A stretch of DNA of 41,511 nt, from assembly GCA_047974375.1 (NCBI GenBank), contig JBKECF010000053.1, positions 1 through 41,511 of the forward strand, read 5' to 3'. A model generated the notes under the pieces. That model ran no database searches, had not been told where the DNA came from, and worked only from the letters and a program-made list of their open reading frames with translations. A program made the position numbers and the translations under genes. This DNA is from JBKECF01 sp047974375 (GTDB lineage Bacteria; Bacillota; Clostridia; Lachnospirales; CAMZNU01). Below are positions 8,569 to 15,722 of the stretch, piece by piece; position 1 is the first letter of the stretch; each line of letters opens with the position of its first letter.

Positions 8569-9639
8569 ATGGCTAAAGATGGTATGAGTTACGCACCAAA
8601 GGGTAAACCTAGTCCCGTAGTTAAGGAAAATGAATTTATTTTTGCTGTCGCTTACTTAAATCATGGTCATATATATGGCATGACTAACGGACTAATAGAG
8701 GCTGGAGCGACTATTAAGTATGTATATGATACAGATGAAAAACGAGTAGAAGATTTTTTAAAGGCATATCCACAGGCTAAGGTGGCAAAAAGCTTTCAAG
8801 AAATTTTGGGTGATGGGGAAATAAATTTAGTAGCGTCAGCGGCTATAACAAATAAAAGAGCTGATGTAGGAATGGAAGTAATGGAAGCAGGAAAAAACTA
8901 TTTTGTAGACAAAGCTCCATTTACTACTTTGGAACAAATTGAAAAAGCGAAAAAAGTAATTGAAGAAACTAAAAAGAGATATTTTGTGTACTATTCGGAG
9001 TTGATTCATGTAGAGGCTGCTGTGCATGCAAAGGGATTAATTGATGCAGGTGTAATAGGTGATGTAATTCAAGTATTAGGCTTAGGTCCTCATAGATTAA
9101 ATGCAAAAAACAGACCAGATTGGTTTTTTAAAAAGGGACAATACGGTGGAATTTTATGTGACATTGGTAGCCATAATATTTACCAATTTTTAGAATACGC
9201 AAATATTGACAATGCAGAAGTAGTGCGAAGTAATATAGGTAACTTTAATAATCCAAATACACCGGAGCTAGACGATTTTGGTGAGGCTATGTTAGTTGGG
9301 GAAAATGGAAGTTCACATTATTTAAGGGTAGACTGGTTTACACCAGATGGTCTATCTACATGGGGCGACGGCCGTGTTACTATTTTAGGTACAAAGGGTT
9401 ATATAGAAATGAGAAAATATTGTGATGTAGGAAAAAGTAAAGATGGCAACAATATAATAATTGTTACAGGCAATAAGGAAGAATTTGTAAATGTATCTGG
9501 AAAAGTTGGCTTTCCTTTTTTTGGACAACTTATTTTAGATATAATAAATAATACAGAAGTGGCGCAATCTCAGCATAGGGCCTTAAAGGCGTCGGAGCTT
9601 AGTATTATTGCACAGAACAAAGCAGTTAAAATAAAATAA
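8569..9639 (+). CDS. Gfo/Idh/MocA family oxidoreductase, second paralogue
   Basis: A second, diverged family member of 356 aa. The nucleotide-binding start is less canonical (FAVAYLNHGHIYGMTNGLIE, residues about 24-43, instead of a clean GxGxxG), and the EKP motif is replaced by VDKAPF (about residue 112), a variant seen in some MocA-type proteins that keeps the lysine. GGILCDIGSHNIYQFLEYA (about 198-216) supplies the His-containing substrate motif. AAAGGAG lies 6-7 nt before the ATG. Its tight spacing behind the previous gene suggests joint action on one substrate. Because the dinucleotide loop is altered, its cofactor use deserves checking. Confidence 0.85.
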   Translation: MAKDGMSYAPKGKPSPVVKENEFIFAVAYLNHGHIYGMTNGLIEAGATIKYVYDTDEKRVEDFLKAYPQAKVAKSFQEILGDGEINLVASAAITNKRADVGMEVMEAGKNYFVDKAPFTTLEQIEKAKKVIEETKKRYFVYYSELIHVEAAVHAKGLIDAGVIGDVIQVLGLGPHRLNAKNRPDWFFKKGQYGGILCDIGSHNIYQFLEYANIDNAEVVRSNIGNFNNPNTPELDDFGEAMLVGENGSSHYLRVDWFTPDGLSTWGDGRVTILGTKGYIEMRKYCDVGKSKDGNNIIIVTGNKEEFVNVSGKVGFPFFGQLILDIINNTEVAQSQHRALKASELSIIAQNKAVKIK

Positions 9640-9950
9640 GCAAAAGGAGCTATGGGTAAAAATTATAAAATTTAGTGATTTTTTCTAGCATAAATATCAC
9701 ATCCTATATTTACAAAATTATATTGCTAAATAGATTTTATCATTAGTTAACTCCTATAAATAAGAATTTGTCGTATATGATTAATATTTTGACTTAAAAT
9801 CATATTTTTAATCTATTTTAAGGATATCATAGGAGGTATTTTGCTGTCAAATTGGCTTTTTGTTTAATATATATTATAATAATATAATATTTTGGCAATT
9901 TTATATAAAAAATATAAAGAAGATAAAAAGTATTACGATTAATTTAGGTT
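9640..9950 (+). other. Intergenic stretch with start-like remnants, no intact gene
   Basis: Right after the oxidoreductase stop, AAGGAG (9644-9649) precedes an ATG at 9652 whose frame stops after seven codons (stop 9673-9675). A second strong AGGAGG (9831-9836) precedes a TTG at 9841 whose frame stops after eight codons. These look like the start regions of genes whose bodies have been lost, although small leader peptides cannot be excluded. The rest is very AT-rich and holds nothing I can support. Confidence 0.3.
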
Positions 9951-9951
9951 C

Positions 9952-10000
9952 AAAAAAAGAGATTCGAGGAATTTATATTTCCAAGGAATCTCTTTTTTTT
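9952..10000 (-). terminator. Terminator of the LCP gene, works in both directions
   Basis: AAAAAAAGAGATTC (9952-9965) pairs with GAATCTCTTTTTTTT (9986-10000). Read on the minus strand, it lies just past the LCP stop codon at 10006 and ends in a T run. The symmetric A/T flanks also let it stop plus-strand transcripts. Confidence 0.8.
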
Positions 10001-10005
10001 ATATA

Positions 10006-11280
10006 TTATTCTTCATTATTTTCATCTTCGCTAGTGCCTAGCACAATTGTTATATCGTAAAAGCCTGCTGTTTCATTTATTTCATGAACTGGTTGTTTAA
10101 AGTATTTATAAAGTTCGCTTACGTCAAAATCGTCATTAGTATATATCACAGTTTCTTCTCGTAGTGCGTCAGTGGAATTGCCTATATTAGCAACATTATA
10201 ACCAGCTGCCTCAAGTTTTTCTTTGGTTTCAGAAGCTAGGTTTGCAACTCTAGAACCGTTAAGTACTTGAATTTTTGCTTTATTAATACCATCAGTCGTA
10301 AAGTCTGCGTTAGTATTATAAAAAATTGAGTTAACTTCTTCTTGTATTTCTAAAGTATTTGGTATGTAGTAAGGCGAACCTTCAACTAAGTGTCCAGGTA
10401 AAGTAGTTAAGTTAAATTTAGATGAATCCAATATAGAAACATAGGGCAAATACTTAGGAACATCTGACAAAGGGAAGTCTGTGCTAACATATTGGTAAAT
10501 TGTTGAAATTATTTCAGGTGCATTTTTTATTATATTATCCCTAGATAATACTTGTTCAAAAAACGCTTTCATAAATTCGTGTTGTACGTCAATACGTTCA
10601 ATATCGGCTAAAGCGTAATCGTGGCGGTATCTAACTAAACCTTCGGCTTGCTTGCCATTTAAAATTTGTAAACCACCATCAATATCAATTGTTAAATCTT
10701 GATATGGGTCGTTGTAGTGGTAGCCCTTATCACGCACTTGGAACTCGATTCCACCAACGGCGTCGACAATATATCTAAAGGCTTCTGTATTTATTTCTAC
10801 CATGTAGTCGATACTTATGCCTAGGCTATCTTCTATATAGGATTTTGTGTATTCGGCACCTTGGTCTTTTGCGTAGCTATGTAATGCGTTTAAACGCATG
10901 GTCCTCGGTGGGTAGTATCCATTGGATTTCATATCTGCTATAAAATCGTTTTCTAGAGTAATACGCGTATCCCTTGGTAGACTCATCATATCAATGCTAC
11001 CTACTTGGCTGTCAAAGCTACCAACTAAAATAACATCTGCAAGAGATTCTGTTTGGTCTAGTCCAATTATTAAAAAGTTTGTTTTTTTAGGAACTTGCAA
11101 AATTTGATCCATTAAGTTTGCGCTAGAACTTTCAGTTTCTTCTCCTGTTTCAACTAAGGTATTGGAAGGGACGGACTCTTGAGCGGGTGTTATTTTTACC
11201 ATAATGTATACAGATAATAAAAGTGCGGAAATGACAATTATAAAACATAATAAAAAAGATAATAAAAATTTCTTTATCAT
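10006..11280 (-). CDS. LytR-CpsA-Psr (LCP) family envelope protein with LytR_C domain
   Basis: LCP proteins transfer undecaprenyl-linked anionic glycopolymers (wall teichoic acid or capsule) onto peptidoglycan on the outer face of the membrane. This 424-aa protein has a short cytoplasmic N-terminus, one membrane helix (about 5-28), a Ser/Glu-rich spacer, and the LCP core. The core shows DVILVGSFDSQVGSIDMMSLPRDTRI (quoted in two overlapping parts elsewhere; key residues Asp and Arg in SLPRDTR, about residues 97-103) and GLVRYRHDYALADIERIDVQ (about 212-231), whose arginines bind the pyrophosphate. The C-terminal part, about 315-380, is a LytR_C domain (KIQVLNGSRVANLASETKEK). TACCTCC on the plus strand gives a GGAGGTA site 5 nt before the ATG. 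It has its own promoter and terminator. Confidence 0.92.
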   Translation of the reverse strand: MIKKFLLSFLLCFIIVISALLLSVYIMVKITPAQESVPSNTLVETGEETESSSANLMDQILQVPKKTNFLIIGLDQTESLADVILVGSFDSQVGSIDMMSLPRDTRITLENDFIADMKSNGYYPPRTMRLNALHSYAKDQGAEYTKSYIEDSLGISIDYMVEINTEAFRYIVDAVGGIEFQVRDKGYHYNDPYQDLTIDIDGGLQILNGKQAEGLVRYRHDYALADIERIDVQHEFMKAFFEQVLSRDNIIKNAPEIISTIYQYVSTDFPLSDVPKYLPYVSILDSSKFNLTTLPGHLVEGSPYYIPNTLEIQEEVNSIFYNTNADFTTDGINKAKIQVLNGSRVANLASETKEKLEAAGYNVANIGNSTDALREETVIYTNDDFDVSELYKYFKQPVHEINETAGFYDITIVLGTSEDENNEE

Positions 11281-11332
11281 TTTTTACCTCCAAAATTCTT
11301 CGTTTTTGATAAATTATTTAAACATAAAAGCT

Positions 11333-11361
11333 ATTCTAGTGCAAATAATTAAAATAGTCAA
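11333..11361 (-). promoter_or_regulatory. Promoter of the LCP gene
   Basis: On the minus strand, TTGACT (plus 11356-11361), 17 nt, then TAGAAT (plus 11333-11338), a near-consensus housekeeping promoter. It lies in the 83-nt gap after the yihY-like stop codon, so the LCP gene need not depend on the dprA-topA transcript. Confidence 0.7.
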
Positions 11362-11363
11362 AT

Positions 11364-12203
11364 TCAACTAAATTTTTTCTCTAATAGAATAGCGTTGGTT
11401 TGGCTACCTATAAGTAAAACTATGGCAAGTAAGTTTATCCATAAAACAAAAATTAAATAATTTCCAATGCTGCCATATAGGGAGTTGTACCTAGAAAAGT
11501 TATTTACATATACGTTAAAGAGCTGGGACGAAAGTATCCAAAAAATTAATGTAATAAAGGCACCAGGCAAAACATTTTTAAATCTGATTTTTTTATAAGA
11601 GGAAAATTTAAATATAATAATTATATTTACTAATACAAAACTAGTAGTAAATATTAAACTAACTAGGGGATATATTTCAAAAATCCCTGTAGGGAATAAA
11701 TCCAAACTTATAATAAAATTAATAATTATATCGCCGAAGATATAAAGCACAAGAGTAATTATTAAACTTAGCAAAAATACAACAAGTAAGCAAACGCTTA
11801 AAAGTCTTCTTGTTATAAAGTTTCTATCATCTTTTATTCCAAAAGATTTATTTATTCCTCGAATTAATGATAGAAAACCAGAGGATGCACTAAATATTGC
11901 AAATATTAATGAATATATAATAGCGTTTAATGCATTTGGTTCAGAATAATTAATTGAGGTAGCTATAGAGTTTAACGTATTGCTTGCCTCTGCAGGTATG
12001 GCATTGCCATTTAAGCCTTCTAAAAATGTAAGATCGTAGGAGTCTAAATTAATTAGGCTAAACATACTTGATATACATATTGCCAAAGGAAAAATGGCAA
12101 GGAGAAGCTTATAAGTTAGTTCGCTGGCTATAAATAACAGTTCATTTCTATTAAATTCTTTTACTAATACTATTAAAAATGTAATTATTTTTTTCATAAA
12201 CAT
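11364..12203 (-). CDS. YihY/BrkB family membrane protein
   Basis: Polytopic membrane protein of 279 aa, the usual size for the YihY/virulence-factor-BrkB family. About six hydrophobic segments are visible: near 35-55, 90-110, 130-155, 165-190, 205-225 and 240-262. Family-like motifs include LTYKLLLAIFPL near the N-terminus and SSGFLSLIRGINKSFG around 105-120. The family has no agreed function; transport or envelope roles have been proposed, and it was once misnamed ribonuclease BN. The first ATG (12203) is 9 nt after GAGGAG, so it is preferred to the ATG two codons later. It follows topA by only a few nucleotides, in one operon. Confidence 0.85.
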   Translation of the reverse strand: MFMKKIITFLIVLVKEFNRNELLFIASELTYKLLLAIFPLAICISSMFSLINLDSYDLTFLEGLNGNAIPAEASNTLNSIATSINYSEPNALNAIIYSLIFAIFSASSGFLSLIRGINKSFGIKDDRNFITRRLLSVCLLVVFLLSLIITLVLYIFGDIIINFIISLDLFPTGIFEIYPLVSLIFTTSFVLVNIIIIFKFSSYKKIRFKNVLPGAFITLIFWILSSQLFNVYVNNFSRYNSLYGSIGNYLIFVLWINLLAIVLLIGSQTNAILLEKKFS

Positions 12204-12209
12204 CTAGTA

Positions 12210-14339
12210 TTACTCCTCATTTTCTTCATTTTCTTCTTTGTACTCGGCAGTATAGCCGCAATCTTCAGAGGAACATGCAATTCTTTTGTTTTTAGTACCC
12301 TTTATAACTAATATGCTGTTACATTCAGGGCATTTATCTCCACTTGGTTTGTTCCATGATATAAATTCGCATTCTGGATTATTTGTGCAACCAAAATATA
12401 AACGTCCTTTTTTACTTTTTTTACGTATAACTCTGCCGTCTTTACAATATGGACAATCTACCCCAGCATCTTCGTAATAGGGCTTAGTATTTCTACAGTC
12501 GGGAAAACCAGGGCATGCCAAAAATTTTCCGTGTTTACTCATTTTTATAACCATGTTTTTACCACAGTTTTCGCATATAACGTCTGTTTCTTCGTCTTTT
12601 ATTTCTATTTTACTTATTTCTTCCTCAGCTCTTTCTAATTTTGTTTTAAAGTCTGGGTAGAATAAACGTATTGGTTCTTTCCATTCAATTTTGCCTTCTT
12701 CTATTTTGTCTAGCTGGCTTTCTAAATTAGAAGTAAATTCTACATCAATTATGTCATTAAAGTTCTTTTTCATTATTTCATTTACAATGCTACCTAATTC
12801 TGTTGAGTATAGAACTTTACTTTCCTTAGTTATATACCCTCTATTAACTATTGTGGATATAGTAGGGGCGTAAGTTGATGGCCTGCCAATACCTACTTCT
12901 TCTAATGTTTTTATTAAACTTGCTTCGGAGTATCTTCCAGGAGGTTGAGTGAAATGTTGCTGTTTGTCAATTGAGCCTAAAGTAATTTTATCTCCTACAG
13001 CTAGGTCAGGCATTTTAATATCCTTATCTGTTTTTTCCTCGTTTGTTTTGTAAACTTTTAAAAATCCTTCGTACTCAAGTATAGAACCAGTGCTGCGAAT
13101 TCCAATATTACCCGATTTAATATCTACCGTTAGAGTTGCGTATTTGGCTTTTTCCATTTGGCTAGCTACAAATCTATCCCAAATTAATTTATAAAGTTTA
13201 TATTGGTCTTTGCTTAGGGAGTCTTTTATTTCGTAAGGTGTTAAGTCTACATATGTTGGACGAATTGCCTCATGGGCGTCTTGTGCTTTGCCTCGGCTTT
13301 TGTAAATATTACGTTCTGCTGGTAGGTATTCTGTTCCATAAGTGTTAGTTATAAAGTTTTTACATTCTTCATAAGCTGTATCAGATATACGTACAGAGTC
13401 TGTTCTTATATAGGAAACTAAACCTATAGCACCGTGGCCCTTTACTGTTACCCCTTCGTAGAGTTCCTGTGCTATTTTCATGGTTTTAGAAGTGGCAAAG
13501 TTAATGGATTTAGATGCCTCTTGTTGCATTGTACTTGTAGTAAATGGTGGGTAGGTGTTTTTAAACCTTGTTCCTTTTTTTACATTTTCTACATAAATAT
13601 TTTTTTTATCTAAACCTTTAAGTATTTCATCAGTACTATCTTCTGTAGTAAGGTCGTAGTTTTCTTTTTTTGTATTTTTAAGCTTTCCTAAAAATTTGTT
13701 TTTGCCTTGCTTTAAATTGAAATCCACTGTCCAGTATTCTTCGTTTATGAAGTTTTCTATGTCTTCTTCTCTATCGCAAATCATTTTTAGGGCTACAGAT
13801 TGTACACGGCCGGCGCTTAATCCCTTTTTTACTTTGCTCCATAGTAGTGGGCTTATGCTGTATCCTACTATTCTATCTAACTCTCGGCGGGCTTGCTGTG
13901 CGTCAACTAAATTCATGTCTATTTCTCTGGCTTCTTTTATAGAAGATTTAACGGCTTGTTTTGTTATTTCGTTGAAAGTAATTCTATATACTTCCTTGTC
14001 TATATCGAAAAGCTTTAGGGCAAACATCAAATGCCAAGAAATAGCCTCACCCTCTCGGTCGGGGTCAGTTGCTAAATAAATTTTACTAGAAGACTTAACT
14101 TCCTTTCTTAGTTTTGCAAGTAAATCACCTTTGCCACGTATTGTTATATATTTGGGGTTAAAATCATCTTCAAAATCTATACCCATGCTACTTTTTGGTA
14201 AATCTCTTACGTGACCCATAGATGCTTCTATTTTATAGTTGCTACCTAAAAATTTTTTTAGAGTTTTCGCTTTTGCTGGTGACTCAACTATTACTAAGTT
14301 TTTATTAGGTGATTTTTTACTTGTTTTTTTTGTTGCCAT
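12210..14339 (-). CDS. topA: DNA topoisomerase I
   Basis: Type IA topoisomerase that relaxes negative supercoils by cutting one strand through a 5'-phosphotyrosine. It is 709 aa, close to other Firmicute TopA proteins. The TOPRIM domain is at the N-terminus (VIVESPAKAKTL, then DPDREGEAISWHL, about 113-125), and the catalytic Tyr310 lies in SYIRTDS. The C-terminus has three four-cysteine zinc ribbons: CENCG..CPGFPDC, CPYC..CTNNPEC and CPECN..CSSEDC. A lysine-rich start (MATKKTSKK) precedes the TOPRIM. GGAGG lies 5 nt before the ATG. dprA is 27 nt upstream, and the dprA-topA order is widely conserved in Firmicutes. Confidence 0.97.
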   Translation of the reverse strand: MATKKTSKKSPNKNLVIVESPAKAKTLKKFLGSNYKIEASMGHVRDLPKSSMGIDFEDDFNPKYITIRGKGDLLAKLRKEVKSSSKIYLATDPDREGEAISWHLMFALKLFDIDKEVYRITFNEITKQAVKSSIKEAREIDMNLVDAQQARRELDRIVGYSISPLLWSKVKKGLSAGRVQSVALKMICDREEDIENFINEEYWTVDFNLKQGKNKFLGKLKNTKKENYDLTTEDSTDEILKGLDKKNIYVENVKKGTRFKNTYPPFTTSTMQQEASKSINFATSKTMKIAQELYEGVTVKGHGAIGLVSYIRTDSVRISDTAYEECKNFITNTYGTEYLPAERNIYKSRGKAQDAHEAIRPTYVDLTPYEIKDSLSKDQYKLYKLIWDRFVASQMEKAKYATLTVDIKSGNIGIRSTGSILEYEGFLKVYKTNEEKTDKDIKMPDLAVGDKITLGSIDKQQHFTQPPGRYSEASLIKTLEEVGIGRPSTYAPTISTIVNRGYITKESKVLYSTELGSIVNEIMKKNFNDIIDVEFTSNLESQLDKIEEGKIEWKEPIRLFYPDFKTKLERAEEEISKIEIKDEETDVICENCGKNMVIKMSKHGKFLACPGFPDCRNTKPYYEDAGVDCPYCKDGRVIRKKSKKGRLYFGCTNNPECEFISWNKPSGDKCPECNSILVIKGTKNKRIACSSEDCGYTAEYKEENEENEE

Positions 14340-14366
14340 GTTTTCCTCCTGTAAATGGTAGTTCCT

Positions 14367-15452
14367 TTAGATACGTATGTATCGCTGACCAGGTACTTTT
14401 TCTATTAATCCTTTTATTTCTAATACTGTAAGTAAGTATTGAACTATGTCTATAGTTGTATTTGATTGAGTACAAATTTCGTTTATTGTTTTTGGTTCTT
14501 TATTTATTAATCTGTAAATTACACATTCATTTTCATTTAAATTGTTAAATTCTAAATTTTCCTCTGGCTCATTTCTTTGGGTGTTTAACTCTTTATTAAT
14601 GTTGTAGTGATTAATTATATCGTTGTAGTCTGTTAAGAGAAAAGCACCTTCTTTTATTAAATTGTTAGTACCTTGGCTTTCTTTGCTCCATATACTTCCA
14701 GGTACGGCAAATATGTCTTTGCCTTGCTCTAAACCTTGGTTTACAGTTATAAGAGTACCACTTCGCTGAGATGCCTCTACAACTATAATGCCAGAACTTA
14801 TTCCGCTTATTATACGATTTCGTACAGGAAAGTAACCAGGCAAAGGATGTGTGCCAAGGGGATATTCTGAAATAACACAACCGTTATTAATTATTTTTTC
14901 CATAAGATCACGGTTATTTTTAGGATAGCAAATGTCCACACCACAACCTAATACGGCGATGGTTTTACCACATTCCACAGCTCCTTTATGGGCGTAGGAA
15001 TCTATGCCTGTTGCCATTCCACTAACTATTATTATATTTTCCTTTGCTAAATCTTTAGCTAAGTCGTAGGACACACGTTTTCCATATTGGCTACATCTTC
15101 TTGTGCCTATTATACTAATTGAAAGGCCTTGGGGGATTTTTCCTCTATAGTAAAGCACAATGGGTGGGTCGTAAATATTTTTAAGATGGGGGGGATAGTC
15201 GCTACAACTTAAAGTTGTGAATTTTGTATGGGTTCCTAATTTTTCTATGGCTAACTCAATTAGATTTTCCTTTTTATTAGAAATTAATTTTTCTCTATTT
15301 TGCTTAGTTAAAAAATTAATATCGAAAAAATCAATGGGGTCTGCAGTGAAAATATTTTTTGCATTGCCGAAATAATCCAATAGTTTTAATTTTTTCCTTA
15401 TTCCAAGGGATGGAACAAGGCTAAGCCATAGCATAAAATATTTTTCTTCCAT
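14367..15452 (-). CDS. dprA: DNA-processing protein DprA/Smf
   Basis: DprA binds incoming single-stranded DNA and loads RecA during natural transformation; it is also common in species not known to be competent. The Rossmann-like core is clear: SIIGTRRCSQYGKRVSYDLA (about 113-132), SGMATGIDSYAHKGAV with the conserved SGxAxGID loop, and AVLGCGVDICYPKNN. A C-terminal winged-helix-like segment (about 295-361, TINEICTQSNTTIDIVQYLL) matches the DprA DML1-like domain. An ATG at 15458 is also in frame, but AGGAG is only 2 nt from it and 8 nt from the ATG at 15452, so 15452 (361 aa) is preferred. It is the first gene of the dprA-topA-yihY operon. Confidence 0.94.
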   Translation of the reverse strand: MEEKYFMLWLSLVPSLGIRKKLKLLDYFGNAKNIFTADPIDFFDINFLTKQNREKLISNKKENLIELAIEKLGTHTKFTTLSCSDYPPHLKNIYDPPIVLYYRGKIPQGLSISIIGTRRCSQYGKRVSYDLAKDLAKENIIIVSGMATGIDSYAHKGAVECGKTIAVLGCGVDICYPKNNRDLMEKIINNGCVISEYPLGTHPLPGYFPVRNRIISGISSGIIVVEASQRSGTLITVNQGLEQGKDIFAVPGSIWSKESQGTNNLIKEGAFLLTDYNDIINHYNINKELNTQRNEPEENLEFNNLNENECVIYRLINKEPKTINEICTQSNTTIDIVQYLLTVLEIKGLIEKVPGQRYIRI

Positions 15453-15499
15453 GGGCATTACTCCTAGATAAATTTTTTTTCTTACACTCGCTAATAAGA

Positions 15500-15528
15500 A
15501 AATTACAATGCAATAATATTCTTGTCAA
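15500..15528 (-). promoter_or_regulatory. Candidate promoter of dprA-topA-yihY
   Basis: On the minus strand a perfect -35 TTGACA (plus 15523-15528) is followed after 17 nt by TAATTT (plus 15500-15505). The -10 is weak but the spacing is ideal, and it sits about 45 nt upstream of the dprA start. Confidence 0.45.
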
Positions 15529-15654
15529 GAAATTTTTAAGAATTATCCTTTTAATTTTATGTTGAGATAATGGTTTAGTTAAATAGCCATAGAAGTTTCA
15601 CCATAAAAAAATATTTTTAAATAAAAAATATTTAAGCTTTATTATTTGATTATG

Positions 15655-15663
15655 TGTTAGAAT
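15655..15663 (+). promoter_or_regulatory. Extended -10 promoter of the envelope operon
   Basis: TG-T-TAGAAT is an extended -10 element about 60 nt before the ATG at 15723. The same 9-mer occurs at 20309-20317, and TG-T-TAGTAT forms the -10 of two rRNA promoters in this window. No strong -35 is visible. Confidence 0.5.
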
Positions 15664-15722
15664 GGTAGGAAATAATTTTTGTAAAAGATTCAATATTATA
15701 GAATTTAAACTTGGAGGAAAAA

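Noticed and set aside
9860..10060. 66-aa reading frame on the plus strand
   Set aside because: It lies across the LCP terminator and into the end of the LCP gene, starts without a ribosome binding site, and reads as low-complexity AT-rich peptide.
13696..14079. 127-aa frame opposite topA
   Set aside because: Antisense shadow of conserved TopA sequence, without start signals.
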